Shown: positions 37,699 through 46,186, counted from the stretch's first letter. The stretch: DNA of 64,000 bases from Enterococcus xiangfangensis (GCF_005405365.1 NZ_BJDX01000001.1:364288-428287), one strand, 5' to 3'. Made by a program: numbers and translations. Notes: a model not told the origin generated them from the sequence alone.

Positions 37699-38873
37699 AC
37701 AGCATCTTCCTCTAACATTTCAATAAATGCAGTTACGCGTGTGTTAATCTGTTCGATATCTGAAGTCGAATAATCCGTTTCTAAATACATATAAGGGATG
37801 TGTTTTTCTTCGTTCAAGAAACGTTTGATCTTCAATGACTCTACTGAAAATGGGATGCAGTTTTGCAAAACCATATCGATCACGCCATCGACTTGATACT
37901 CATCGACCATTTGACTCAGCAATTCTTTTCGTGGCTGATTATTCGTCATACAGGCACAACCGATATTGATGTATTTATCGGTCAATGCTTGATAGACATC
38001 AGCTTCTGTTTCATCAACTAAGCGTTCCACTGCTTTGGCGACTGTACAATTTTCATAGGCAACGACTATCCCACCGTTTTCTTCGATCGCTCGAATAACT
38101 TTTTCAGTGACTCCGCCCATTGGTGATCCTGTTACTAAGATACGCGGTTTCTGCTCCAACCGTTCACCAGCTTCATATCTTTCTTTGACTTTAGCCGTCG
38201 TTTCAGCCAGCATTTGAATCACTTCTTCTTTATCAAACTTATATTGCGAACCGTACATCACTTTGAAGATCTCTTGCCCTGTAAGTGCTGGTGGATTCAA
38301 TTGACCTAACTGATAAAAATCTTTCTTTGCTTGACGCTCGCGATTTTTCAAAACGATTGCTTCTCGAATTTTTTCATCCGTGATTTCGACCCCAAGAAAA
38401 TCTTCCAGTTTTTCTTTAAACCGGATCAATTCGCTGTACCACATTTTTTTACTTTCTTTCGTATTACGCATATGCGGCAATTGCATCAAATACGTATCTT
38501 TGAATTCTTCCATATATTCATACATTTTCTTCTTGCCATCACACGTCGTTTCTCCGACAACTAAATCAGAAAAATAAAAATACGGACATTTATCCGTCTT
38601 TCCAAAACCATAACTTGATTTAATCAGCGGACACAAATTGCGCGGTAGATCTTCTTCGGCATCAGGGATCGTTTCATCTGAAGTCGAACACAAACTGATT
38701 TGAATCGCTCCGCCAGCCAATACCAATTCTTCCGGCATAAAGGTGCAATACACTCCCACGATTGGTTTGCCCGTCTCTTTTATTTCCTTGACTGTCAAAA
38801 ATCCTTGTCTTCTTGCTTCGCCAAATTCATCAAAAATCTCCGGCAGGCTTGTCCTTACTTCCACATTATCCAT
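37680..38873 (-). CDS. Double-cubane-type anaerobic reductase / HgdB-like Fe-S protein
   Basis: Start ATG 38873 (MDNVEVRTSLPEIF) is favoured over the ORF's far ATG, though its ribosome site is tight and GTG 38867 is possible. The 397-residue protein belongs to the 2-hydroxyacyl-CoA dehydratase subunit family. Cysteines in VYCTFMPEEL, DLPRNLCPLIKSSYG, TDKCPYFY and NIGCACMTNNQ could ligate Fe-S clusters, as in the double-cubane-cluster proteins that pair with an activase. Substrate unknown; such proteins can reduce small molecules such as acetylene in vitro. It follows a long structured leader. Confidence 0.85.
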   Translation of the reverse strand: MDNVEVRTSLPEIFDEFGEARRQGFLTVKEIKETGKPIVGVYCTFMPEELVLAGGAIQISLCSTSDETIPDAEEDLPRNLCPLIKSSYGFGKTDKCPYFYFSDLVVGETTCDGKKKMYEYMEEFKDTYLMQLPHMRNTKESKKMWYSELIRFKEKLEDFLGVEITDEKIREAIVLKNRERQAKKDFYQLGQLNPPALTGQEIFKVMYGSQYKFDKEEVIQMLAETTAKVKERYEAGERLEQKPRILVTGSPMGGVTEKVIRAIEENGGIVVAYENCTVAKAVERLVDETEADVYQALTDKYINIGCACMTNNQPRKELLSQMVDEYQVDGVIDMVLQNCIPFSVESLKIKRFLNEEKHIPYMYLETDYSTSDIEQINTRVTAFIEMLEEDAVCTQSV

Positions 38874-38974
38874 TCCTTTCTCATTTTGAGGCTTTTGTTT
38901 TTGAATCGTTCCATTGAAAACTTTGCCGTATACGCACCATTCATTATTTTCCTCAACAGAAAAAAGCACGCCTA

Positions 38975-39170
38975 AAAAAGACCCGCTCCTGGATAATCAC
39001 TACTTCAACTGATCCAAGGAGGAAAAATAGTTAGTTGCTGCACTTAGAACCTCTAAGCTTTGCGGCACTCAAAGTCATCGGCTAACCATTTTTTCCACCC
39101 CCTGATGTAGTCAAAAGTTATGAATGTCTTGAAACAAGACTCATAACTTTGTGTAAGCATTTACAATCAC
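38975..39170 (-). ncRNA. Structured 5' leader RNA of the dehydratase-type operon (unknown class)
   Basis: A near-300-base leader follows a good promoter. It has a hairpin AAAGTTATGA...TCATAACTTT (39113-39151); a long stem pairing 39080-39096 with 39021-39034 (GGAAAAAATGGTTAG with CTAACTATTTTTCC); inside it two small hairpins, CTTTG/CAAAG (39058-39074) and TTAGA/TCTAA (39044-39056); and a further stem TGGAT/ATCCA (38990-39016) near a T6 tract. I cannot match it to a known riboswitch. Bases 39240-39362 beyond the promoter show nothing. Confidence 0.55.
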
Positions 39171-39177
39171 TTCCCTC

Positions 39178-39206
39178 AGTATAACGAAGGTATTTTTCTC
39201 CCGCAA
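39178..39206 (-). promoter_or_regulatory. Promoter of the dehydratase-type operon
   Basis: -35 TTGCGG (39206-39201), 17-base spacer, -10 TATACT (39183-39178). Just upstream, 39218-39236 reads GAGAATCGTTCTCATTATT, matching about 13 of 19 bases of the Fur box; iron control would suit an Fe-S operon but is tentative. Confidence 0.6.
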
Positions 39207-39362
39207 GCCTACTAAAAGAGAATCGTTCTCATTATTAAATGACTAGCTAATGATTTTTTTGATTAAAAATTTTTTGAACTAAACTTTATTGAAAACAAAT
39301 AATCGATCATGTGGTTGCTTCTCTGGCTTGCTGAATTTTCTATAGACTTCTTTGACACAAAT

Positions 39363-39398
39363 AAAAAGCCCACACTTAGCAAGCAAGTGTAGGACTTT
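39363..39398 (-). terminator. Rho-independent terminator
   Basis: AGTCCTACACTT/AAGTGTGGGCT stem followed by T5 on the minus strand, just after the serine hydrolase gene. Confidence 0.85.
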
Positions 39399-39405
39399 CT
39401 ATTCG

Positions 39406-40344
39406 TTACTTTATTTGTGTTGCGGCTAATGAAAAATCGCCAATGGCGTTTCGTATACCCGCCACACTGGTCATATTTTTAGTTAAGACGACCAACGCAA
39501 ATGGATTGTCTTCAGTCAAAACCAAAGCAATATCATTTTCTGCATTGTCGAGTTCGCCAGTTTTATTAGCCACTGTGATTTCTCCAGTTAATTTGCTGGG
39601 TATCTTGGTGCGAACAGTCTGACCTTTCATAATCTCAAGCATGGTTGATTGCGGATACGCTCCTTGTTGCTGATAGAGCTTCTTTAAAAAAGCCATGCAG
39701 TCATTTAATGAAGTATAATTTTCTTTGCCTTGACTGCGTGCGGCATTGTCCAACATTTTGCGTTCTAGCCGGGTATCTTGATATCCTTGTGCTTGAAAAA
39801 ACTGATTCAATGTATCCATGCCAAAATAGTCGATCAACACATTGGTCGCACGATTATCACTTTGCTGGATCATTGGAACAACCCAATCATTGATTGTTCT
39901 TCCTTGCACGACTTCTGCTGGATCAGCTTTAGTAAAAGCATACTCCATAATAAAAACTTTGATCACGCTGGCAGAAACGGTTGGAGCAGAATTGTTACTG
40001 GACAACTCTTGATTGTTTTTAAAATAATAAACACCATAATACACTTGTTCCGCATTCGCCAACAATTCAGCAGGATCTAACTGCGGCTTTGTTGGCGAAT
40101 GCGTACTGCTGCTTGTACGACTAGCTGAATTAGTCGTCGCTGTGCTGATTTCCGCACTCGTTTCAGTTTCTGGCTGCGTACTTACCTCTGTCTGACTGCT
40201 TTGTTCTATGGTTTGTGGCTTATTTTGTTGCGCAAAAAATTTATTCGCAGCTACATACGTCGAACCCGCTACTAATAGAAATAAAATCCCTATCCAAATT
40301 GATTTAGCAGTGCCAGATTTGTTCGAGCCTGAATGTCTTCCCAA
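39406..40344 (-). CDS. Class A beta-lactamase-fold serine hydrolase, active-site intact
   Basis: The 312-residue protein starts at TTG 40344 (MGRHSGSNKS), matching its paralog's start. One membrane anchor at about 15-33, a long Ser/Thr/Glu-rich linker (about 40-88), then a class A penicilloyl-hydrolase fold. All three catalytic motifs are present: Ser126-V-I-Lys129, Ser162-Asp163-Asn164, and Lys261-Thr-Gly. The Glu166-type general base cannot be placed by eye. Such surface-anchored proteins in enterococci are usually D,D-peptidase or muramyl-related enzymes rather than resistance enzymes. Its paralog lies two genes upstream. Confidence 0.85.
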   Translation of the reverse strand: MGRHSGSNKSGTAKSIWIGILFLLVAGSTYVAANKFFAQQNKPQTIEQSSQTEVSTQPETETSAEISTATTNSASRTSSSTHSPTKPQLDPAELLANAEQVYYGVYYFKNNQELSSNNSAPTVSASVIKVFIMEYAFTKADPAEVVQGRTINDWVVPMIQQSDNRATNVLIDYFGMDTLNQFFQAQGYQDTRLERKMLDNAARSQGKENYTSLNDCMAFLKKLYQQQGAYPQSTMLEIMKGQTVRTKIPSKLTGEITVANKTGELDNAENDIALVLTEDNPFALVVLTKNMTSVAGIRNAIGDFSLAATQIK

Positions 40345-40374
40345 AAGGTTTCATCTTCTTCCTTATACGTTGTT

Positions 40375-41304
40375 TTATGAAATCCAGACTTCGTTAACTC
40401 CGCCATTTTTCACCACGCCATCAGTCAATGCCAAGCGTGAAGAATAAGAAAGATATCCATAATAAATCTGAGTGCCGCCGCCATTGTCCCAGGTCACAGT
40501 GATCTTTACGTTCGGATTGATCGATTTCGTATCTGGCATATCAGAAGGATATTGTTCATTTGTTTCATAACTTAAAACATCCCCGCTGGCACTAGTGATC
40601 GTTGCTTCACCAAAATATTGGGTGCCGTTCACATTTTTTTGAGTCACACTGCCATTGGCCCCAATAGTCAATGCACTTTGTTTTTGGCTTGATTGTGAAT
40701 AATAGAAATAATACGTGTTCGCCCACTTAGCATAATCCCCGCTGAAAGTACTCGAACTTCCTGAAGTGGTCACCGCCGATTTATTGGCTTCTTGGGCTTT
40801 TTGAGCGGCAGTTTTATCTTCTTCTTGCTGCAAACCTTCTTCATTTTTTTCAGTCAATTCATCCACTTCATCAGCGATTGCTGAAAATTCACTCTTACCT
40901 AAGTCGCTAGCAGAAATTCGGCTTAACTTTAGATTTGATTTCTTGTACTCACCGTTGATCGTCATTTCTTTGGCTTCTGCAATGATGTCATCGTATTTGC
41001 TTGTGTTTGTTAAGCTGGAGGACGACGTTGCACTTGGTTGAACAACCTGATTATCTCCGCGACTTGCCATAGCAAAACCAACGCCCACAACGACTGCCAA
41101 TAACGCTACTCCCGCGATAATGAACGGCCATTTAGGAACTGATTTTTTATTTGGTGTATACGTTGCTGAACTCGACAAATCTTGCAAGTTTGTTCCTTGA
41201 GTTCTTTTGGGTGATTCGTCCACCTTAGCAAATTCAAACCCGCAGTGTTCACAAAATAATGACTGATCGCTGTTTTCTTCCCCACACTTTGGACAAATTT
41301 TCAT
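40375..41304 (-). CDS. Zinc-ribbon membrane protein between two serine hydrolase paralogs
   Basis: Start ATG 41304 (MKICPKCGEENSD) is set by AAAGGAGCGGAG. The 309-residue protein begins with a zinc ribbon (CPKCG...CEHCG), followed by a linker, one membrane helix at about 60-80, and an outer domain with a helical, then beta-rich part (YYFYYSQSSQKQSALTIG; SYETNEQYPSDMP). The zinc ribbon is inside and the C-terminal domain outside. Family unnamed. It lies between the two paralogous hydrolases on the same strand and is probably part of the same surface module. Confidence 0.72.
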   Translation of the reverse strand: MKICPKCGEENSDQSLFCEHCGFEFAKVDESPKRTQGTNLQDLSSSATYTPNKKSVPKWPFIIAGVALLAVVVGVGFAMASRGDNQVVQPSATSSSSLTNTSKYDDIIAEAKEMTINGEYKKSNLKLSRISASDLGKSEFSAIADEVDELTEKNEEGLQQEEDKTAAQKAQEANKSAVTTSGSSSTFSGDYAKWANTYYFYYSQSSQKQSALTIGANGSVTQKNVNGTQYFGEATITSASGDVLSYETNEQYPSDMPDTKSINPNVKITVTWDNGGGTQIYYGYLSYSSRLALTDGVVKNGGVNEVWIS

Positions 41305-41424
41305 TTTTAACTCCGCTCCTTTTTGAGTTAGATTCACTAAAATAATAGGCTCATTTTATGTTTATTTTATCACATTCCCCCCACTAAAAATCATGAATGT
41401 TTTTATAATGCCTGTCTCTTTTGT

Positions 41425-41455
41425 AAAAAAAAGAACCTACCCTTATGGTAAGTTC
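41425..41455 (-). terminator. Terminator overlapping the end of the inactive hydrolase gene
   Basis: GAACTTACC/GGTAGGTTC stem with a four-base loop, followed by eight T on the minus strand. Confidence 0.85.
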
Positions 41456-42443
41456 ACTTATTCAAAGTAGCTGCCAAACTGAAATCAGCAATGGCATTTC
41501 TTGTTTTTACGATATCTGAAACTTCTCGGGTCAGTACGACAATTGCAAATGGTTCTTCTTTTGTCAGCACAAGTCCGATGTCATTTTCAATTTTCTGCTG
41601 TTCACCGGTGATATTCGCTACCGTAACATCTGCTGGTATTTTTTTAGGAAGCTTCGTACGAATCGTTTGTCCGGTTAACATCTCTAACATCATTTTTTGC
41701 GGTACTTTTTCACGTCCGTCATAAATTTTTTTCAATAATTTCATGCAATCATCTAACGAGGTATAATTATCCCCGGCTTCAAATGGGACGTTGATATCAA
41801 TCATCCGATGTTCGATCCGCGTATCTGAATATCCTTGCGCGGCGAAATAGGCATTCAAATTCTCCATGCCATAATGATCAATCAAAACATTGGTTGCACC
41901 AAGATCATTTTGCTGGATCATCGGTGTCAGCCACTCCGTTAACTGTTTGTCTTGGATTACTTGGTCGCTGCCGCCTGCTTGCGCGAGGGCATAGTCCATA
42001 ATGAATAATTCGATAATATTTGCGGCGGTTGTCGGTTCAGAATTTTCACTGGAGATTGTTTGTTCATTTTTAAAATAATGAACACCATAATACACTTTCC
42101 CCGCATTTTTAGTTAAATCAGCGGCTGCTTTGACCACTGCTTTTTTAGTTTGCGTTGCGGTTGTTTTAGCGGTCTTTTTTTCACTAGTCTTTGTTGTCGT
42201 CTTTTCAGAAGAAGCTGTCGACTCCGTCTGTCTGTCCTTTTGGTCGGTTGGTTGTTTCGAGTCGGCAGTCTTTGTTTCTAACGTCGTTTGGCGTTCGTTT
42301 GCGGCAGCTTTTTCTGATTTTTCAGTTGAATCATTTAACCGTGTCACGCCAAAATATACACCGCCGATCAATAAAAAGGCGATCAAACTTGCTGCAAGAT
42401 ATTTTCCTAGTTTTGTTTCTTTAGGTGCGCTATGTCTGCCCAA
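41454..42443 (-). CDS. Class A beta-lactamase-fold paralog with all catalytic motifs lost
   Basis: I start at TTG 42443 because GGTGG lies five bases before it and the result, MGRHSAPKETK, matches the active paralog's start. 329 residues: membrane helix at about 17-32, Lys/Thr-rich linker, hydrolase fold. (Residue numbers here follow the longer frame from 42497.) Compared with the active paralog, SVIK reads N160-I-I-E163, SDN reads N197-D198-L199, and KTG reads I296-T-G. The fold itself is well kept (QTIRTKLPKK, RNAIADFSLAAT). It cannot work by the serine mechanism; a binding or regulatory role is possible. Confidence 0.85.
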   Translation of the reverse strand: MGRHSAPKETKLGKYLAASLIAFLLIGGVYFGVTRLNDSTEKSEKAAANERQTTLETKTADSKQPTDQKDRQTESTASSEKTTTKTSEKKTAKTTATQTKKAVVKAAADLTKNAGKVYYGVHYFKNEQTISSENSEPTTAANIIELFIMDYALAQAGGSDQVIQDKQLTEWLTPMIQQNDLGATNVLIDHYGMENLNAYFAAQGYSDTRIEHRMIDINVPFEAGDNYTSLDDCMKLLKKIYDGREKVPQKMMLEMLTGQTIRTKLPKKIPADVTVANITGEQQKIENDIGLVLTKEEPFAIVVLTREVSDIVKTRNAIADFSLAATLNK

Positions 42444-42570
42444 AATTTCCACCTGCTCCCTTTCGACTAACTGTAACTCCATTAATAAGTTTATCATATT
42501 TAATCATTAAAATAATATATTTTGAAAAAAATGCAGCTATCCGTTAATAAAATCAATGAACTTTGCGGAC

Positions 42571-42612
42571 AAAAAAAGCCTCCAACGATTTCTGAAAAAA
42601 ATCGGGAGACTC
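42571..42612 (-). terminator. Rho-independent terminator
   Basis: CTCC-CGATTT and AAATCG-TT-GGAG form the stem, followed by seven T on the minus strand. Confidence 0.8.
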
Positions 42613-42635
42613 TTCATTAAAAAGTTTATTAGACA

Positions 42636-43067
42636 TTACATCAATTGATCAAATCGACTTTCAATCACCCCTAAGTGCAACTGGTCAAAATTTCTGAAGG
42701 AGGGACAAGTCAGCGTTTCTTGACTGCAATCTTCGGCAAGATAAATCGGCCTGAAACCTAAATCTTTAGCTTCACACAAATTATCTAATGAATCTGAAAT
42801 GAAATTGACTTTTTGATGTGCTAAATCCACCTGCAAAAAATCGACCAATCCTTGCGGAATCTGCTCGGTTTTTTTACCCAGTACCGAAAAATCTAAGTAA
42901 TCGGCCAGATGGTGTTCCAATAAAAGTTGATTCATCTTCGCTTGATCATAAAAAACCATACCGATTTGCTGCTTGCGACTTTTTAAATAGTCCAACAATT
43001 GTCGGATCTTCGTTTAATCTTCATTCAAAAAAACATGTTCGCTAGAAAACACAAAAGTTTCGATCAT
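42636..43067 (-). pseudogene. HAD-like protein gene interrupted by an in-frame TAA
   Basis: An AGGAGG site precedes ATG 43067, which opens MIETFVFSSEHVFLNED, and then meets TAA at 43014-43016. Reading on in the same frame gives TKIRQLLDYLKSRKQQIGMVFYDQ and about 120 more residues with HAD-family character: VNFISDSLDNLCEAKDLGFRPIYL. The open part alone starts only at an unsupported TTG. A single nonsense change, probably from a CAA or GAA-type codon, would explain this. The N-terminal DxD of true HAD phosphatases is not seen, so it may never have been an active phosphatase. Confidence 0.75.
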
Positions 43068-43255
43068 TTCAATTCCTCCTATTATTTGTTCATTATTTCA
43101 CTATTCGTTTTAAAAAAAGAGTTATTCCTCTATTTTTTATTTGCCCAGCAATAACCCATTGCTTAACTTTAAACCTACAGTACTTTCTAAGAACTGTCAA
43201 TTTTTGTTAGTTGATTCACTAGTGTTTTTCGCCTAAAAGAGCTCGTTCTATCTAT

Positions 43256-43288
43256 AAAAAAAGGAGCATGATCTCATCAATCATGCTC
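43256..43288 (-). terminator. Rho-independent terminator
   Basis: GAGCATGA/TCATGCTC perfect stem followed by T7 on the minus strand, after the KDGP aldolase gene. Confidence 0.9.
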
Positions 43289-43300
43289 TCTAGTGTATTT

Positions 43301-44038
43301 TTATAATAATTCTTTTACTTTATTGAATAGTGTTTTAACGTCTTCTGGACGCGTATCGCCCGTTTCTGCATCAATAATTGAACTGTATACATGAGGAATG
43401 ACTTTCTTCACGCCTGCATCCAATGCAATTTTAACGATTTCTTGGAAGTTTTCCAAATCGATTCCGCCAGTTGGTTCCAAATAAAAATCGTGTTCTGCAC
43501 AAGCTTTTGCTACTGCTTCGTATTCTTCTTTATGCGCTAAACCTTTCATTGGGAAATACTTAACTGAGCTGCCGCCCATATCTTTCAACAAAGCGATCGC
43601 TGTTTCGATCGGTACGATAGCTTCTGGTGATTGAGAGCTCAATGGACCCGTTGCAATATTAACGTAGCCAACTTTGCCGCAAGGAGAAACTAAGCCGTTG
43701 ATGATCGTGTCATTTTGTCCCAATAATGCTCGAGATGCGCCGATACCAGTGAAGACTTGGTTCACATGTTGCGGTTGCAATTTCCCTGAGATTCGTGAAA
43801 CCATTTGACTTTGGTTTGGGTCACCGGCACCAAGTCCGACTGAAAGGGCGTTGTTTGTTGCCGCTTGGTATTTTTTCATATCTTCAATAGCAGTTGCATC
43901 GCTGTCATAATTTTTTGATAAAACACCTAAAACTACGTGTCCTTCTGCTGCACTGTAACAATCACGCGCATTTTCGACTGAATTAGCTAAAACGTTTAAA
44001 CTTACTCGATCTTTATAATAATTTGGGGTTAATGACAT
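43301..44038 (-). CDS. dgaF: KDGP aldolase family protein, DgaF type
   Basis: The 245-residue protein has the DgaF pattern: NYYKDRVSLNVLANSVENA, VGLGAGDPNQ, GSSVKYFPMKGL, YLEPTGGIDLENF and the KKVIPHVYSSIID end. DgaF cleaves 2-keto-3-deoxy-6-phosphogluconate in D-glucosaminate degradation, after ammonia lyase DgaE. Here its expected partners (a PTS or substrate-entry genes, deacetylase, DgaE) are missing; only the last codons of what looks like dgaE remain upstream. It may therefore be an orphan. AAGGAG precedes ATG 44038. Confidence 0.82.
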   Translation of the reverse strand: MSLTPNYYKDRVSLNVLANSVENARDCYSAAEGHVVLGVLSKNYDSDATAIEDMKKYQAATNNALSVGLGAGDPNQSQMVSRISGKLQPQHVNQVFTGIGASRALLGQNDTIINGLVSPCGKVGYVNIATGPLSSQSPEAIVPIETAIALLKDMGGSSVKYFPMKGLAHKEEYEAVAKACAEHDFYLEPTGGIDLENFQEIVKIALDAGVKKVIPHVYSSIIDAETGDTRPEDVKTLFNKVKELL

Positions 44039-44128
44039 AATTGTTTGCTCCTTACTTCTATTTTAAATTTTTTCTTTAGAAAATTAGATCAGATTCCCTT
44101 GTCAAAATAATCTGGCAAGTATTAGACA

Positions 44129-44286
44129 TTACATGATTGCTTTTAATCGTGTAACGATTTTGTTCATTTCTTCTTCGTTTACTGCACGGATATCAAATTC
44201 AATGATACCGTTATTGGCTTGATATTCTCGCGTATAAATTGCTGGATCTTCTGCTTTTAATTCAGCAATGACTTCTATACATGCAG
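44129..44286 (-). pseudogene. 3' remnant of a lost upstream gene, possibly dgaE
   Basis: A frame ending at TAA 44131-44129 encodes IAELKAEDPAIYTREYQA, then NNGIIEFDIRAVNEEEMNKI and VTRLKAIM: strongly protein-like, yet with no start codon or ribosome site. Upstream it runs, in another frame, into the 3' end of the PRD regulator. The pattern resembles the C-terminus of PLP-dependent DgaE/SelA-like enzymes, which precede dgaF in intact operons. I infer a deletion joining it to the regulator. Confidence 0.6.
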
Positions 44287-45945
44287 TAAGAAAGCTTCTC
44301 GGTATTCTTGGCTTAGTTGATCGCGAAACAGCAATATTAATTTTTCATAAATCGTATACGCTTGTAAGATCAGTTCTTTGCTGAAATCTTCTAATGACGC
44401 CCTACTTCCAGCCGATTCCAACCTTAATTTTCTGCCGCTTTTTTGCGGTGATTGACTTAGAATTTTTTTAGCTGCCTGCTGGATCTTGTCTAGATCTTGC
44501 TTTGTCGGCAACGGATGAACTTTAATAAATTCACAATCTATTCCTTCGATAGGAAAGATACTGATAACTAAATCTGGTTCTTTCTGTTTGATAACTTCTT
44601 GTGCATTCAGCACCGAAGCAAAAGCTGCGATTTCGATATTGGAAAGTTCCTCAGAAATCTTTTGCTTGATCAAACTTGTTACCCCTAATCCCGTCGAACA
44701 AACATAAACTACTCGGACACTCCTTAAATCCGCTTCTTTCTCATACGAAACGAGAAAGTGCAATGCGATATACGCGATAAACGAGTCGTTGACTAGCAAG
44801 CTTGTTCCGCGGATCTCTTTCAGTACAACCTTTTCGATTGCTTCAAATAGCTGCGGATATTTAGCTTTAATGTCGTCTTTAAAAGGATTGTATTCATTCA
44901 CAAATTTTTGTTTGCGCGACAACCGCATCGATAAATGCGCGTAAAGATTGGTTAAAAGCTGCGGATCATTATAAAACGCATAATTGATCTTTTTGCTTAC
45001 CTTTTGGATTAGATTTTCCGTTAAGAGCATCACATCTTGAGTCGGGCTATTTTCAAAGGTATCACTGTAAATGTAGCGATACTCATCTTCAAACAACGGC
45101 AATTGATAATGCGCAAAAACTTGTTGCATCAATAAGTAAGAGAGCTCTTGTTGCTCTTTTGGATCATTCAGTAACTGATAACGACCGATCGTGTATTCAT
45201 TTTTTAAACGAACCGTCGCGATCGCTACTCGGATCAGCATATTCAGCAATTCTGCGTAATTCAAATCGGATGTATCGATCTGTTTCAACAGTTGCCGCAT
45301 ATCCGTCAGTACTTGATTCAACACTACTTGAAAAGCAGTTCCCTTAGCGGCATACAATTCGTAGCCTTCGTGTTTTTCACTTTGCAAAAGCAGATCCATG
45401 ATTTTGTAGATGTCATAATCAGTCAAATCTTTTTGAAACACCTTTTCGATCAACAAACGAATTTGTCGTTCCGGACCAGTGATCAAAAAACCTTTGCGCG
45501 GCAAACGTTCAAGTGTCATTCCTTGAGCATTCAACCGTTTTTCTAATACATCTAAATCATGCAAAATCGTATCCTTGCTGACAGCCAAACGTTCTGCGAG
45601 TTCAAACGAAGTCACCGCTTGATTTGTAAGCATCAATTGGATACTTAAACGATCCAAGCGTGATGTTTGATCAGCAAACAACTCTAAGCGATCGACATCC
45701 ATCAGCTCGCTCTTCAACTTGATCCGTTCGGAATCACTTAACACTAACCAAACCCCTTGGCTTCTTTTACTGGTCAAGTCTTGATTTCTTTCTTGCAGCC
45801 ACAGCCGAATAGTGTCGAGATCATATTTGATAGTACGTACGCTTACATTTTGCTGGTCCGCTAACTCCTTAGTCGTTGTTGCCGCTGAACTTTCCAGCAA
45901 TTGAAGAAGAATCTGAATCTGTCTTTTAGTTATCTGTTGCATCAT
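44275..45945 (-). CDS. BglG/LicR-type PRD regulator, C-terminally truncated
   Basis: The 556-residue protein has two winged-helix/HTH units (about 8-60 and 100-150), two PRD domains (about 190-290 and 300-400), and an EIIB-like domain starting VRVVYVCSTGLGVTSLIK at about 410. These multi-domain regulators sense PTS phosphorylation and activate carbohydrate operons. Longer relatives go on to an EIIA-like or PRD-like region; here the frame ends abruptly in EAFLLHV, at the junction with the gene remnant. Either of two ATG codons follows AAGGAGAG. Its target operon is mostly gone. Confidence 0.8.
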   Translation of the reverse strand: MMQQITKRQIQILLQLLESSAATTTKELADQQNVSVRTIKYDLDTIRLWLQERNQDLTSKRSQGVWLVLSDSERIKLKSELMDVDRLELFADQTSRLDRLSIQLMLTNQAVTSFELAERLAVSKDTILHDLDVLEKRLNAQGMTLERLPRKGFLITGPERQIRLLIEKVFQKDLTDYDIYKIMDLLLQSEKHEGYELYAAKGTAFQVVLNQVLTDMRQLLKQIDTSDLNYAELLNMLIRVAIATVRLKNEYTIGRYQLLNDPKEQQELSYLLMQQVFAHYQLPLFEDEYRYIYSDTFENSPTQDVMLLTENLIQKVSKKINYAFYNDPQLLTNLYAHLSMRLSRKQKFVNEYNPFKDDIKAKYPQLFEAIEKVVLKEIRGTSLLVNDSFIAYIALHFLVSYEKEADLRSVRVVYVCSTGLGVTSLIKQKISEELSNIEIAAFASVLNAQEVIKQKEPDLVISIFPIEGIDCEFIKVHPLPTKQDLDKIQQAAKKILSQSPQKSGRKLRLESAGSRASLEDFSKELILQAYTIYEKLILLFRDQLSQEYREAFLLHV

Positions 45946-46005
45946 GCTCTCTCCTTACATTTATAACTATAGTGCGTCATTTCACTTATAACAATATGAA
46001 ATCCT

Positions 46006-46025
46006 TGCACTTATTCTAGTGCAAA
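46006..46025. promoter_or_regulatory. Perfect inverted repeat upstream of the PRD regulator
   Basis: TTGCACT-TATTCT-AGTGCAA: 7-bp arms, six-base loop, about 60 bases upstream of the regulator ATG. It could be an operator or small hairpin. The rest of the 330-base gap (45946-46278) is AT-rich with only the terminator below. Confidence 0.35.
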
Positions 46026-46186
46026 AAATGCAAATATCATCAAACGTACAGTCAGTTCTACGTAAAACAGTTCAAAAATACTACACATTTGCTGACAACT
46101 CCACTTAATTTGATTGCACTAACGATTAATTAAAATAATACCACATCGGTTGATGCAAACTTTTTTCAAAAAATTTATTTTATAAA

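Noticed and set aside
39040..39060. AGAGGTTCTA resembling the preQ1-I aptamer start
   Set aside because: The matching CCCTCT strand and the A-rich tail are missing, and the downstream genes are unrelated to queuosine.
39058..39085. CGCAAAGC resembling part of the c-di-GMP-I (GEMM) aptamer
   Set aside because: The remaining conserved blocks of that class are not found; the match is only eight bases.
39045..39092. Two short overlapping ORFs (MVSR and a 15-codon ORF) in the dehydratase-operon leader
   Set aside because: The second lacks a ribosome site, both lie inside the main stem, and codon content suggests no amino acid sensor.
39406..40344. Beta-lactam resistance gene
   Set aside because: The fold and motifs are class A-like, but the anchored architecture with a long linker and a dead paralog fits cell-wall proteins; no evidence supports drug hydrolysis.
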